Notes: generated by a model not told the origin, from the sequence alone. Positions 22,977-32,497 are shown, numbered from the stretch's first letter. The stretch: DNA of 39,326 nucleotides from an uncultured Bacteroidales bacterium (GCA_902766045.1 CACXCA010000054.1:1-39326), one strand, 5' to 3'. A program made the numbers and translations.

Positions 22977-25637
22977 CTATTTCTCTATCGCCTTAATCTT
23001 ATCCGCATACTTGCTCCAACCTTTTGCGGTTTTGTATTTTTCCACACTTTCTGCAGGGACGTAGATGGTTTGAATAGGAGTTCTAAAAAATAGTTCCTCT
23101 ACAGTCGGCGGTTCTTCGTTTTCTATCGTGATAGTTTTAAGAGAAGAACACATTGAAAATGAATAATTTCCTATACTGATTACTGAATTAGGAATTACAA
23201 CGCTATCAAGGTTACAATTATAGAATGCACAAGTTCCAATCTTAGTCACACTTTGGGGTATCGACACTTCTTTTAATGAGGATCTATTAAATGCGTCATT
23301 CCCAATTTCCTTTACACCGTTTGGAATCTCAATACTGGTAATATCAGAATCAAGAAAAGCTGCCTCACCAATATGTGTCACGGTGTTCGGAATGGTGCAA
23401 GTAACTCTTTTGGTCGGGAAAAACAGCAATGTGTCTTTTGCCTTGCTGAACAATACACCATCGGCTGAAGAGAAAAACTTGTTTTTGGATGCCACTTCTA
23501 TTCTTTCAAGGCTATAGCACTCCCAGAAAGCCTCCTTGCCAATCTTATTCACACCGGAAGAGATGGAAACGCTGCTAAGGTTGTTACATTCCCTAAATGC
23601 CCTATCACCAATCGAAGTCACACTACTAGGAATAATCACGGCAGTAAGTTTCCTGCTGGCTTCAAAAGCATGATTTTCAATCATTGTCACATGATACTTC
23701 TTCCCATTGTATTCTACTTTGTCTGGAATGGTGATTGTGTCTGTATATCCCACATATTTAGCCTCTTTTTTAAATCTCACAGCAGCGGTTTTTGTTTCCT
23801 CATTAAGTTTGTACCAGATTGTATCTCCGTCGCGGTTTGCGATACAGGTGTCAATGGCCGTTGCATTATGAATCCCAGAAAGATCACTTTCTTTCTGGTT
23901 TTGTTGTTTCTTTCCTACAATTTTAATTCTCGGACATTTTTTGAAGACTTCTTCCCATTTCCCATTCTCAGAATCAGGCACTATCACTGTTGTTTCTTTC
24001 CCTGGTTTTTTTATTTGTGTTTTAGGCTTATAAACCTTTTTATTGCATTCTATATTGGAAAACCAGCTTTTTTGCAAAACTACTTCCCTCAGGGAACAAG
24101 TTATGCGGTACGCTATTGTCTTCTTATCATCTTTCTTTTTTAATTCTGAATGTAAACTAAGATCCTGTGAATATTCTGTTCTGTTGAAAGCGTCCGATCC
24201 AACATTGGTGACGGAATTTGGAATCATCATACTATCTAAATTAATACACCCTATAAAGGCAGAATCGGCAATGCTGCGAACGGACTTTGGAATCTCTAAA
24301 TTGGTAAGAGTTTCACAACAAGCGAAAGTTCCTTTATTTATGCGGTCAACTGATTTCGGAATCGTAACGCTGTCTAATTTTACGCAACCTACAAAAGCCC
24401 AATCTTCGATGTCAGTCACAGACTCTGGAATTGAAACTGTTTTCAGTCTGTCACAATCTGTAAATGCAAATTCCCCTATAGTCTTCACTCCTTTTGGAAT
24501 CATCACACGTTCTAAACTGACACAACCTAAAAAAGCGGCCATCCCGATCCTATTCACAGATTTTGGAATTGACACATTCTTCAGACTACTACAATTTGCA
24601 AAAGCGAAGTCATCTATCTCCTTCACACCTTGAGATATAATTACACTTTCTACAGTACTGAACCTAAAAGCAAACATTCCAATATTCTTTACTGTTTTGG
24701 GGATCGTTACACTTTTTAGGTTTTTACTATAAAACGCATTTGGCAGAATTGTCCTCACTGATTTTGGAATTTCATAGGCTACCTTTTTATTGTTTATGGG
24801 GAATGCAAGTAATGTGTCCTTTGCTTTGTTAAACAACACGCCATCTTCTGACGAATAGAATTTGTTGTCGGGTGCAACCTCTATATTTTCAAGATGAGTC
24901 ATGTACCATAATGCAAGCGATTTAATCTGTTTCACTGTGTTAGGGACAACATAGGACAAATTTTTCTTTTCCATGGAAAATGCAATCAACGTGTCCTTCG
25001 CTTTATTGAACAACACTCCATCTTCTGACGAATAGTATTTATTGCCAGCCGCAACCTCTATGTTTTCAAGATGACTGATGCTGCGCAATGCTAGCCATTC
25101 TATTTGTTTCACCGTGCTAGGGACAACATAGGACAAACTTTTCTTTTTCTCTGGGAATGTGATTAACGTGTCCTTCGCTTTATTGAACAGCACGCCATCT
25201 TCTGACGAATAGAATTTGTTGTCAGTTGCAACTTCTATTTTTTCAAGTTCAGGACAATCTCCAAAAGCTTCTTTATCGATACTGTTTAGAGTGCCGGGTA
25301 GGATAATGCTTGCCAAATAGCTATTGAATTCAAAGGCATCTTTAATGATACTTGTCACCTTATAAACTTTCCCATCAAAAGTGACCTCCGAGGGGACTGT
25401 CACATTACCTGCGGGTCCCGAATAGAGGGTGTCTCTGGATTCTACTCCAGCTATTACTTTAAAAGATGTCTCCCTAGTAGGATTTTCTTGTTTTATTACC
25501 GCAACATCTGTTTCTGACATGATTTGATATTTCAACGTCTGACCCTTGTAAGCAAACTCAAATGTCTTATCTTCCTGTGCTTGCACAAAACTTGTGAAGA
25601 ACAATGCGAATAATAAAATGTTAAAAATATTTTTCAT
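22977..25637 (-). CDS. BspA-like leucine-rich-repeat surface protein
   Basis: I start at the ATG at 25637 (886 residues, MKNIFNILLFALFFTSFVQA signal peptide). The upstream in-frame ATG would place 38 non-signal residues in front. Two blocks of BspA/LRR_5 repeats (consensus like VTIPKSVKNIGMFAF) are separated by a lysine-rich non-LRR region at about 525-650. The first block contains three nearly identical 60-residue units with KFYSSEDGVLFNKAKDTLI and YVVPSTVKQI. The C-terminus TIYVPAESVEKYKTAKGWSK is the usual end of such proteins; no T9SS tail or LPXTG is seen. Family members bind host proteins such as fibronectin or fibrinogen in oral Bacteroidetes. The ligand here is unknown. Confidence 0.88.
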   Translation of the reverse strand: MKNIFNILLFALFFTSFVQAQEDKTFEFAYKGQTLKYQIMSETDVAVIKQENPTRETSFKVIAGVESRDTLYSGPAGNVTVPSEVTFDGKVYKVTSIIKDAFEFNSYLASIILPGTLNSIDKEAFGDCPELEKIEVATDNKFYSSEDGVLFNKAKDTLITFPEKKKSLSYVVPSTVKQIEWLALRSISHLENIEVAAGNKYYSSEDGVLFNKAKDTLIAFSMEKKNLSYVVPNTVKQIKSLALWYMTHLENIEVAPDNKFYSSEDGVLFNKAKDTLLAFPINNKKVAYEIPKSVRTILPNAFYSKNLKSVTIPKTVKNIGMFAFRFSTVESVIISQGVKEIDDFAFANCSSLKNVSIPKSVNRIGMAAFLGCVSLERVMIPKGVKTIGEFAFTDCDRLKTVSIPESVTDIEDWAFVGCVKLDSVTIPKSVDRINKGTFACCETLTNLEIPKSVRSIADSAFIGCINLDSMMIPNSVTNVGSDAFNRTEYSQDLSLHSELKKKDDKKTIAYRITCSLREVVLQKSWFSNIECNKKVYKPKTQIKKPGKETTVIVPDSENGKWEEVFKKCPRIKIVGKKQQNQKESDLSGIHNATAIDTCIANRDGDTIWYKLNEETKTAAVRFKKEAKYVGYTDTITIPDKVEYNGKKYHVTMIENHAFEASRKLTAVIIPSSVTSIGDRAFRECNNLSSVSISSGVNKIGKEAFWECYSLERIEVASKNKFFSSADGVLFSKAKDTLLFFPTKRVTCTIPNTVTHIGEAAFLDSDITSIEIPNGVKEIGNDAFNRSSLKEVSIPQSVTKIGTCAFYNCNLDSVVIPNSVISIGNYSFSMCSSLKTITIENEEPPTVEELFFRTPIQTIYVPAESVEKYKTAKGWSKYADKIKAIEK
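24826..25245 (-). repeat. 180-bp tandem repeats inside the BspA-like gene
   Basis: Three units with a 180-bp period share the block encoding NKFYSSEDGVLFNKAKDTL (around 24826-24865, 25006-25045 and 25186-25225). The identity is much higher than between ordinary LRR units, which indicates recent duplication. Confidence 0.85.
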
Positions 25638-25658
25638 TGCAGCTGATATTAATGAAGA

Positions 25659-25666
25659 CAAAAATA
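25659..25666 (-). promoter_or_regulatory. Candidate -7 box of the BspA-like gene
   Basis: TATTTTTG on the minus strand, 21 bases upstream of the chosen ATG at 25637. It supports that start over the longer frame. No -33 box is evident. Confidence 0.4.
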
Positions 25667-25855
25667 CCGAAATTTTCTGTTTGGCTGACGATTTCTGCAA
25701 ATTTTCAAAAATCACCGCCCCATTAGTTATTCGACGGAATCTATGCCCCAAACAAATTCACAACGACTTTCCTTGTGTTTTTTTGTGAATCAGTCAATGA
25801 AATATCCCCTGATTTAATTAAATCTACTTTTCCTGACTGCCACATTAAGCTGGTC

Positions 25856-25907
25856 ATTCCGTTAAAAAAATGTATAGTTTAATAGAATATTCCGTTAAAA
25901 AAGTGTA
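25856..25907 (+). promoter_or_regulatory. Two-copy operator-like array (array i) before the broken ATPase
   Basis: ATTCCGTTAAAAAAATGTA at 25856-25874 and again at 25889-25907 with one mismatch (period 33 bp). The second copy ends five bases before the ATG at 25913. Confidence 0.7.
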
Positions 25908-25912
25908 AGGTT

Positions 25913-27220
25913 ATGATTAGAATTTTATACAATGAATTGAAAATGTGATAATTATCTCCAAAATGTAAGCCTTTAGTTTTATTAGGAGCAAGACAGGTTG
26001 GAAAAACTTGGTTGCTTGAGGAGTTTGGCCGTAATGAATATAGCAAGGTCGCTTTTGCTAGTTTAGATCGCAATGAAGCGGTGGCAGATTTACTTCGTAC
26101 AGAGAAGAATGTTGATAGAATATTAAGAGGATTATCTGCATTGCTATCTGTGGATATTACTCCAGGAGACACATTGATTATTTTGGATGAGATTCAAGAT
26201 TGTCCTGAAGCACTGGAACGTATGAAAGTGTTTTGTGAGGATGCCACCGAATTTCATGTTGCAGTTGCAGGAAGTTTATTGGGCATCAGTCTTCATTCGG
26301 GAGTATCATATCCCGTAGGCAAGGTGGATGAACTTACACTTTATCCCATGACATTTGAAGAATTTATCGTGGCAAAGGGTAAGGAGGAGATGTGTAATAT
26401 TCTCAGGACTCACGACTGGAATCTCATAGCATCTATTAGCGACGAATATATCGACTTGCTACGACAGTATTATTATGTAGGAGGAATGCCTGCAGTCGTG
26501 AAAACATATATTGAAGGAATGGGATTACAAGCCGTAAGAAATGAACAGAAAAGGATCATATTCGACTATGAGAATGACTTTAGTAAGCATGCATCTGCAC
26601 GTATAGTTCCTCGTATTCGTATGGTTTGGCAGAGTCTCATTTCCCAATTGGCGAAGGATAATAAAAAGTTTGTGTATAGTGCCTTGAAGAAAGGGGCAAG
26701 AGCGAATGACTTTGAAGAGGCGATACAATGGCTTATAGATGCAGGTATTGTCTATAAGGTTCGACGTGTGACATCTGTCGCCATGCCCTTGAAATTCTAT
26801 GAAGATTTGGATGCTTTCAAACTTTTTATACTTGATGTTGGTCTTATGGGAGCAATGGCAGATGTGCCTGCAGAGTTGGTGCTTGTAGGAAACAACATCT
26901 TCAAGGAATACAAAGGCTCTTTTACAGAAACATACGTATGTACACAGCTGGTTGCTGCAAAAATACCTTTGTATTATCATACAGTAGAGCAGTCGCGCAT
27001 TGAACTTGATTTTGTCATTCAACTATCGGATAATGTTTATCCGGTAGAAGTAAAAGCTGAGGAAAATGTAAAAGCAAAATCCATGAAAATATTTATCGAC
27101 AACCATCCTCAATTGTCGGGTATTCGGTTATCTATGAAAGATTATATCAAACAATCATGGATTGAGAATATTCCGTTATACGCATTTTCTCCCTATTTGA
27201 AGGAACGAAATTTGATGTGA
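25913..27220 (+). pseudogene. AAA ATPase with DUF4143 domain, interrupted by two stop codons
   Basis: From the ATG at 25913 the frame reads MIRILYNELKM, then TGA TAA (25946-25951), then LSPKCKPLVLLGARQVGKTW, so the natural N-terminus is separated from its own Walker A motif (GARQVGKT, 25985-26008) by tandem nonsense codons in the same frame. Downstream it is intact: LIILDEIQDCPEAL is Walker B, VAVAGSLLG follows, and the C-terminal DUF4143 domain has IELDFVIQ-x8-PVEVKAEE, a PD-(D/E)XK-like Asp and E-x-K. No good start exists between the stops and Walker A. A TTG at 26012 would give a product lacking the P-loop, so it is probably non-functional unless stop codons are read through. The family is linked to defence or toxin-antitoxin-like loci, without a known mechanism. 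Confidence 0.75.
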
Positions 27221-27230
27221 TTCGATATGA

Positions 27231-27258
27231 GTAGAGACGCACGGCCGTGCGTCTCTAC
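27231..27258. repeat. Dispersed palindrome, copy 3
   Basis: A 28-base perfect palindrome beginning GTAGAGACGCACGG, 10 bases after the ATPase stop codon. It is followed by a half copy, CGCGTCTCTACACC, at about 27269-27282. Confidence 0.9.
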
Positions 27259-27312
27259 ACCCATATATCGCGTCTCTACACCTATATATCAGTTTATCTA
27301 TATGCCAATTGT

Positions 27313-27750
27313 CTAGTATTCCTCCTCCTCTTCAGGACACTGCTTTACTGTAAGCTCAACATCTCCTCCTTTTTCTGCCTTTATAGATAAAACGGTCGCA
27401 TTCTTAAGAGAAAGTCCAGATGTTATAAGTATATCCGCACCAGGGTCCTCAGCCGCTGCCACCAACAAATCTGCCAAGTTTTCTTCATGCTCTCTATCAT
27501 ACACAACATAGACATACTTTCTCTTTTCACCAAGCTTATTACAATACGTATGCTTCTTACTAATATTATCTCGCATAGAGAAGGTATATTCTGCCAACTC
27601 CGAATAGGTGTACTTCACAGTTGAGGTCACACATCCCTCTGAATCTGGACCGTTATATTCGTCCAAATCGTCTCCACATGCATTAAAAAGTGAACACATC
27701 GTCACAATGGACAATGTAAGAAGAAGAATGAATTTAAAATTTTTTTTCAT
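27313..27750 (-). CDS. Small lipoprotein of unknown function
   Basis: I start at the ATG at 27750 (145 residues, MKKNFKFILLLTLSIVTMC). The lipobox is LFNAC with an acidic +2 region (GDDLDEYN), which in Bacteroidetes may favour surface exposure. The mature part includes KYTYSELAEYTFSMRDN, an alternating segment YVYVVYDREHEENLADLL, and an acidic C-terminus PEEEEEY. The longer frame from 27846 lacks a signal at its start. No family recognised. It lies downstream of GH9 on the same strand but is separated by about 250 bases and has its own promoter candidate. Confidence 0.7.
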   Translation of the reverse strand: MKKNFKFILLLTLSIVTMCSLFNACGDDLDEYNGPDSEGCVTSTVKYTYSELAEYTFSMRDNISKKHTYCNKLGEKRKYVYVVYDREHEENLADLLVAAAEDPGADILITSGLSLKNATVLSIKAEKGGDVELTVKQCPEEEEEY

Positions 27751-27835
27751 ATTACTCTTTTTATGAGTCCAACATTCAATACAATCATTCTCTTCTGGTA
27801 GGACTCGTTTCTCCAAAAAAGAAGTGTTTTCAAAA

Positions 27836-27843
27836 CAAAGATA
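27836..27843 (-). promoter_or_regulatory. Candidate -7 box of the small lipoprotein gene
   Basis: TATCTTTG on the minus strand, 85 bases upstream of the ATG at 27750. The leader holds a weak GAGTCC/GGACTC stem. This excludes the longer start at 27846. Confidence 0.5.
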
Positions 27844-27997
27844 CAAGATAAAGAATTATATTGGAAATCAAAAGGATCTCTTCCTTATATTTTGTTTTTT
27901 TCATCGATTACACCCGTTAAAATTAAACACGAAGGTGAGTCAAAATTTAATATTGGCTCACCCTCATCCTCTATTATTTCAGTCAACAGACTTATTT

Positions 27998-29845
27998 TCA
28001 CTTCTTAACAATCTGTTTCGTATAGCTTTCTCCGCCTGAAATAACTCGTACAAGGTAGATACCCTTGCTAAGTTCTTCCAAATTGATACTATGGCTGGAT
28101 TTGCCATAAACCTCTTCACTTACATGAACGGAACCCATCATATCAATCACCTCTATTGTAACCTTTTCTGCAGACTTCTCATCAAAGTAGATGTTCAGAT
28201 AATCTTGCACTGGATTAGGGCTGATTACACATCCCAACGCACTGGCAATCGCCTCTGGAGACGCAACATCTATATTAACTGGATTGACCTTGGAATTAAT
28301 ATAGGCTAAAGCACCAACCAAACCGGCATTGTAGTCGATTCCACCCTCAGTTCCTGAATAGTTGTTGACGTCATCTTTATATTCTCCGTTATTACGGGAA
28401 CCACCAACCAAGTAGCCTAATTGAGCGAATTTATAGTTATCATCTATTTTTGGCAATTTAGCTTGTTCTTTCTCCAAATCATTGAGATCTACTCTGTAAA
28501 GATTTCTATGGTGAGAATATGCAGGGTATTTATCTCCGAATCCTACGATGTAGGAGAAGTTATTACCGTTGTGTCCCATAAGATAATCCACCGTAGTATA
28601 GATATACTGACTGAGTTTGTCCTCTCCCGTTAATTTATCGTATAATGCGCAGACAAAAGCTTGATTAGCAGGGAAACGAAGAACACCCCATGGTTCTCCC
28701 CCACGCCAATCTTTTCCTGGCAGTTTGTTTAAAAAGTAACCAGAGCTCGGAATGTACATGGTATCTGCATAAAATTTCAGCACCTTGAGTGCTTTTTCTC
28801 CATAAGATGATTCGGAGCCAATAGACGCCATGGCGTAGGCAGCCAAGTCTTCTCTATGGTCATAGCAAAGGGTGTAGTTGTAATTGTATTCTTTGCGATT
28901 ATCCATCCATGAACAATTCTCCTCTGCCTTTTTCAGGTATTTTGAATCCTTCGTGGTCTTATAGAGTTCTGCATACATAGCGACCATATCATGTATGTAA
29001 CGGTCTCCCACAGGGTATTGAGGAGCCGTGGTGGTTCCCTTCGCAGTGTTCTCCACAAATTCGCAAGCGACCTTAGCTTTCTCGAGACATGCAGCAGCAT
29101 AGTCTTCATCATATTTGGCATAGACACGTGCCATAACGGCAAGGGCGGCACTAGCTTGTGAAGCCATGGCAGTAACATAACCAGTAGCTTTCGATATTGG
29201 ACGAGTACCATCTGCCTCGCCACCTAATTTTATTGGAATGGCAGATTTGACCGTTGACGTACACCATACCTTATGGTCCATGTCACCATCTCCCTTTTGG
29301 TAGTAGAAGGTACGGTTGTCACGCACTGCCTTCAATATATAATCTGTTGCATATTTCACTTCGTTCAGGATGTCAGGGATACCGTCTGGTTCACCCTTTC
29401 CTCCTTCCCATGTGTAATCATCAGAATCGATGTAACCATGATAGTCTTCCGAGTAGAAATCCGGATAACCTTCTGGGAATGCAGAATATCCCAGCAACAA
29501 CATGTAGGAAGAGTAGAAGAAGGTCTGACCGAAGAGCACGAAGTCACCACAATCAAACCAACCGCCAGTCAGGTCATAATCCCCATCAGCATCCTTCAAA
29601 TAGGATTTTCCTTTCACAAACTTGCTACGATCAAACTGAATCTGATTACTTACATTATTGGCTTCATGAGTTGCAACAAGCCAATTTACACCTTCGCCCA
29701 TGCGCTGAGCTCCATAGAAACGCGTGGTCATCCATAACGCTTTTTGATATTGTTCATTATCAAATGATAACTCAAATTGCGCCAAAACGTTACTGCACAT
29801 AACACTGCACAGGAAACCTGCTACTAAATACTTTAATTTTACCAT
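27998..29845 (-). CDS. GH9 cellulase (endoglucanase) with T9SS sorting domain
   Basis: A 615-residue protein with a signal peptide (cleavage near VLA-Q, residue 22). The GH9 catalytic domain spans about 25-530: LTGGWFDCGDF carries the catalytic-base Asp pair (98, 101), AYSHHRNLYRVD is the substrate-binding His/Arg motif, and NNYSGTEGGIDYNAGLVGAL holds the general-acid Glu. GH9 enzymes invert beta-1,4-glucan linkages in cellulose and mixed-linkage glucan. There is no N-terminal Ig-like domain and no recognisable CBM. The last 75 residues (VISPNPVQDYLNIYF, then VIDMMGSV, then KGIYLVRV) form a type A T9SS tail, as in the GH8 gene at the left edge, so both are probably surface-exposed or released. 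Confidence 0.94.
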   Translation of the reverse strand: MVKLKYLVAGFLCSVMCSNVLAQFELSFDNEQYQKALWMTTRFYGAQRMGEGVNWLVATHEANNVSNQIQFDRSKFVKGKSYLKDADGDYDLTGGWFDCGDFVLFGQTFFYSSYMLLLGYSAFPEGYPDFYSEDYHGYIDSDDYTWEGGKGEPDGIPDILNEVKYATDYILKAVRDNRTFYYQKGDGDMDHKVWCTSTVKSAIPIKLGGEADGTRPISKATGYVTAMASQASAALAVMARVYAKYDEDYAAACLEKAKVACEFVENTAKGTTTAPQYPVGDRYIHDMVAMYAELYKTTKDSKYLKKAEENCSWMDNRKEYNYNYTLCYDHREDLAAYAMASIGSESSYGEKALKVLKFYADTMYIPSSGYFLNKLPGKDWRGGEPWGVLRFPANQAFVCALYDKLTGEDKLSQYIYTTVDYLMGHNGNNFSYIVGFGDKYPAYSHHRNLYRVDLNDLEKEQAKLPKIDDNYKFAQLGYLVGGSRNNGEYKDDVNNYSGTEGGIDYNAGLVGALAYINSKVNPVNIDVASPEAIASALGCVISPNPVQDYLNIYFDEKSAEKVTIEVIDMMGSVHVSEEVYGKSSHSINLEELSKGIYLVRVISGGESYTKQIVKK

Positions 29846-29920
29846 TTTAATGTGTGTTTATCATGAATATACGTATTTTCATAAACATTTATACTTTATA
29901 TCGACTTTAAAAAAGTCGCA

Positions 29921-29928
29921 CAAATATA
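29921..29928 (-). promoter_or_regulatory. Candidate -7 box of the GH9 gene
   Basis: TATATTTG on the minus strand, about 75 bases upstream of the start. A hairpin (CGACTTT/AAAGTCG) lies in the leader just downstream. Confidence 0.45.
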
Positions 29929-30020
29929 TAATTAATTATCGTATCATATAATTATTTTCAATAAAATTACTGATTCCCACTCTACTAAACAGACCATGAA
30001 TCCTGATAGGAAGGTCTATC

Positions 30021-30809
30021 CTACCATGGTTTATGCGATTTCAAAAAGGATTCTTTTTGTTCTCTCGGAAAGACTTGCGGACCAATAGCTCCTCCACCAA
30101 ACTCAAAGACGACCGTCTCGCTGTATGGAATATACTCCATCTCTTCCATATAATACTCTTTATTCTCTTCGCTCATAGGCTCGTCATACAGGATGTATGA
30201 ATACAATCCCATGGCTACCCTGCGAAACCATATTACACATGAGGCTCTGTCTTTTTTGGTACTAATGCCAATACAACCTACCTCATCAAGACGGTCCTGT
30301 ATCTCTTCCAACTCATCGGTGGTAAGTCCCACCAACGCCATAATAGAATCCTTCTTACCCTCAGCATCCTTGTCCCAACGCTCCGACCATGAAACATTCT
30401 TGGAGGAAACATGGAAAATAGAGATATCACCATGCTTAAACTCCAACTGAATGGTAGCCGAATCATCCAATGCCTGATTCGTATATTGAACCAACTCCTT
30501 CATTTTCACCGCGTTCTTCTCATAATGCTCCGCCATTATATCCGGATCACAAACAGTATTTGGAGCCTCAAACACATTGTAAACAACCACAAGGAGTATA
30601 TCAATGACTCCCCATACGAAATAGACCTTCCAACTAGTATTTGCAAAAGAAAAAGATTTTATAAAAAGAACGATTGAGACAACAATAACAGGAAGAACTA
30701 TAAAAAAGAGGAATAAGCAGATCAAATCTGCCATGAATTTATCATAGAAATATAGCAAAATAATGATTGTCGTCGCCAGCAACGGAATAAACTTCAAAGC
30801 ATCCTTCAT
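30021..30809 (-). CDS. Unknown membrane protein with C-terminal soluble domain
   Basis: A 262-residue protein. Three hydrophobic segments occupy residues 5-22, 28-52 and 62-82, followed by a soluble domain of about 175 residues (VQYTNQALDDSATIQLEFKH, then LTTDELEEIQDRLDEVGCIG, then EFGGGAIGPQVF). There is no cleavable signal. I recognise no family. It is separately placed between GH9 and the divergent beta-lactamase-like gene. Confidence 0.7.
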   Translation of the reverse strand: MKDALKFIPLLATTIIILLYFYDKFMADLICLFLFFIVLPVIVVSIVLFIKSFSFANTSWKVYFVWGVIDILLVVVYNVFEAPNTVCDPDIMAEHYEKNAVKMKELVQYTNQALDDSATIQLEFKHGDISIFHVSSKNVSWSERWDKDAEGKKDSIMALVGLTTDELEEIQDRLDEVGCIGISTKKDRASCVIWFRRVAMGLYSYILYDEPMSEENKEYYMEEMEYIPYSETVVFEFGGGAIGPQVFPREQKESFLKSHKPW

Positions 30810-30937
30810 ATCTAAAACATAATCAATTCATAGTTCAAAAATAAATAGATTTTCTCAATATATAACACCTTGCTCCATAAAACTGTTATAGACAGCTACT
30901 CTCTGCCTATTTTTATTTATCTCTCTTCGATTCATGT

Positions 30938-30969
30938 GTTGTGATGAATACGAAGAAATCTTAACTTTG
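30938..30969 (+). promoter_or_regulatory. Promoter of the beta-lactamase-fold gene
   Basis: GTTG (30938-30941), a 20-base spacer and TAACTTTG (30962-30969). The ATG at 30998 lies 28 bases downstream. Confidence 0.65.
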
Positions 30970-30997
30970 GATCTGTTTTCTAACCAAATGATGAGCC

Positions 30998-32497
30998 ATG
31001 ATCATAAGGAATGTTCTTTTCTATATTTTTCTATGGGCAATGGCAGGTGTTGTCAATGCACAAACGGGCGATCTCCCTCGTGTGTCTCCCGAATCTCAAG
31101 GTGTATCTTCCTCCGATATAAAAACCTATTTTGACAACATGCTCTCTTGTCCCACAGGCGAACCGCATGGTATTATGATTCTCCGACATGGTAAAGTGGT
31201 TGGCGAGCTGTTTCCCAAACCGTTCGACGCCTCCTATCCGCAGATGCTCTATTCAGTTGCCAAGTCTTTTGTAGGAATAGCGGTTGGTCTGGCGATCGAA
31301 GAGAATCGGCTAAGACTGACGGATCGTGTGGTGACATTCTTCCCCGATCTGTTACCCGATACGGTATCAGACAATTTAGCTACAATGACAGTCCGAGATC
31401 TACTAACCATGACCTCCGGCATCCATCCCGACCCACAGATACGTACGACAGGAGCGGAATGGATACAACGATACCTCGCCAAACCCGTTGGGAAACCAGG
31501 TGAAGTATTCCACTACGACTCGATGTGCTCCTATCTACTGTCTGCTATCGTGCAACAAGTGACGGGACAGAAACTGTTGGATTATCTGATGACAAGGATC
31601 TTCATTCCGATGCATATCTCAGTTGTTGAATGGGAAGAGAGTCCCGAGGGAGTCAACACAGGCGGCTGGGGAATACGTATGCAGGTGGAGTCGATGGCAA
31701 AGATCGGTCAACTGCTGCTGAACAAAGGCAATTGGGAGGGCAAGCAACTCATCTCATCCGACTGGGTGGAGGTGATGACCTCAGCGCTGCAGGAGACAGG
31801 CATGACAGACATGTATGGTTATCACATGTGGCAATGTGATTATCCGAACAGCTACCGAGCCGATGGGGCCTTTGGGCAATATATCATCGTGGCCCCTAAC
31901 GAGGATATGGTCATAGCCATCACGCAGGCGAACTCGAGCAACGGTGTGGCAGAGCGACAACTTGTCTGGGAGCTACTCCGCAAGGTAAAAGGAACACCGC
32001 TTCCAGAGCGTGACGACCATACAGATCTACAAAAAGCACAAAGCATCTATATGTTGCCAGTTGCAACGGGGAGACGCTCATCCAACTACCTGAGGAAACT
32101 GGCTAATAAGAGCCTCACACTCGAAGAAAACGGATTGGACTGGAAGGTCATGCAATTAAAAAAACAAAAGGACACCCTACAGATCATCATCACAACCGCA
32201 ACGGGCGAACACTACACGATATTAGCAGGACACAAAAAATGGCTCACCACCCCAACCGACGTCTATCCGCCCTACAGCATCCGGGCCGTAGGACGATATC
32301 AAGGCATCCACGCTCCTTTCTACGTAGCGGGCTGCTATGGAGGAACCCGCTCCGGACTAGACCTCAAGATACGATTTACCAATTGGGCAAACGGAGCAGA
32401 CCTGCATTTTAAACGAACCCGAGGACCTCTATCCCTACAAATCAAAGAAAGCAGCAAACGAAAAGCGTATGATGTCAAGGTCTCTGCAGACAAATAA
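30998..32497 (+). CDS. Secreted serine hydrolase, beta-lactamase/AmpC-like fold
   Basis: A 499-residue protein with a signal peptide (FYIFLWAMAGVVNAQ). The beta-lactamase-type domain covers about 28-350: S-x-x-K is SVAK (Ser86, Lys89), the Y-x-N equivalent is HYDSMCSY (Tyr173), and the third motif region is RADGAFGQYIIV, with no standard K-T-G. TMTSGIHPDPQ is typical of the class C-like esterase/peptidase group (EstB, D-aminopeptidase, Pab87). A further 130-residue beta-rich domain follows. The likely activity is an esterase or peptidase in the periplasm, and resistance to beta-lactams should not be assumed. It is a single gene with its own promoter. Confidence 0.85.
   Translation: MIIRNVLFYIFLWAMAGVVNAQTGDLPRVSPESQGVSSSDIKTYFDNMLSCPTGEPHGIMILRHGKVVGELFPKPFDASYPQMLYSVAKSFVGIAVGLAIEENRLRLTDRVVTFFPDLLPDTVSDNLATMTVRDLLTMTSGIHPDPQIRTTGAEWIQRYLAKPVGKPGEVFHYDSMCSYLLSAIVQQVTGQKLLDYLMTRIFIPMHISVVEWEESPEGVNTGGWGIRMQVESMAKIGQLLLNKGNWEGKQLISSDWVEVMTSALQETGMTDMYGYHMWQCDYPNSYRADGAFGQYIIVAPNEDMVIAITQANSSNGVAERQLVWELLRKVKGTPLPERDDHTDLQKAQSIYMLPVATGRRSSNYLRKLANKSLTLEENGLDWKVMQLKKQKDTLQIIITTATGEHYTILAGHKKWLTTPTDVYPPYSIRAVGRYQGIHAPFYVAGCYGGTRSGLDLKIRFTNWANGADLHFKRTRGPLSLQIKESSKRKAYDVKVSADK

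Noticed and set aside
25638-25751. N-terminal extension of the BspA-like protein
   Set aside because: It would bury the clear signal peptide 38 residues inside the protein, and a -7 box lies within the extension.
27931-27964. GH9 terminator hairpin (GGTGAG/CTCACC)
   Set aside because: Only six base pairs with a 17-base loop and no T tract on the minus strand; too weak to list.
29254-29802. Two plus-strand frames antisense to GH9
   Set aside because: GH9 motifs on the minus strand are unambiguous; the antisense products are His/Arg/Ser-rich and lack motifs.
30998-32497. Antibiotic-resistance beta-lactamase
   Set aside because: The SxxK and Tyr motifs are present, but the K-T-G motif is not, and the extra C-terminal domain is typical of esterase/peptidase relatives.
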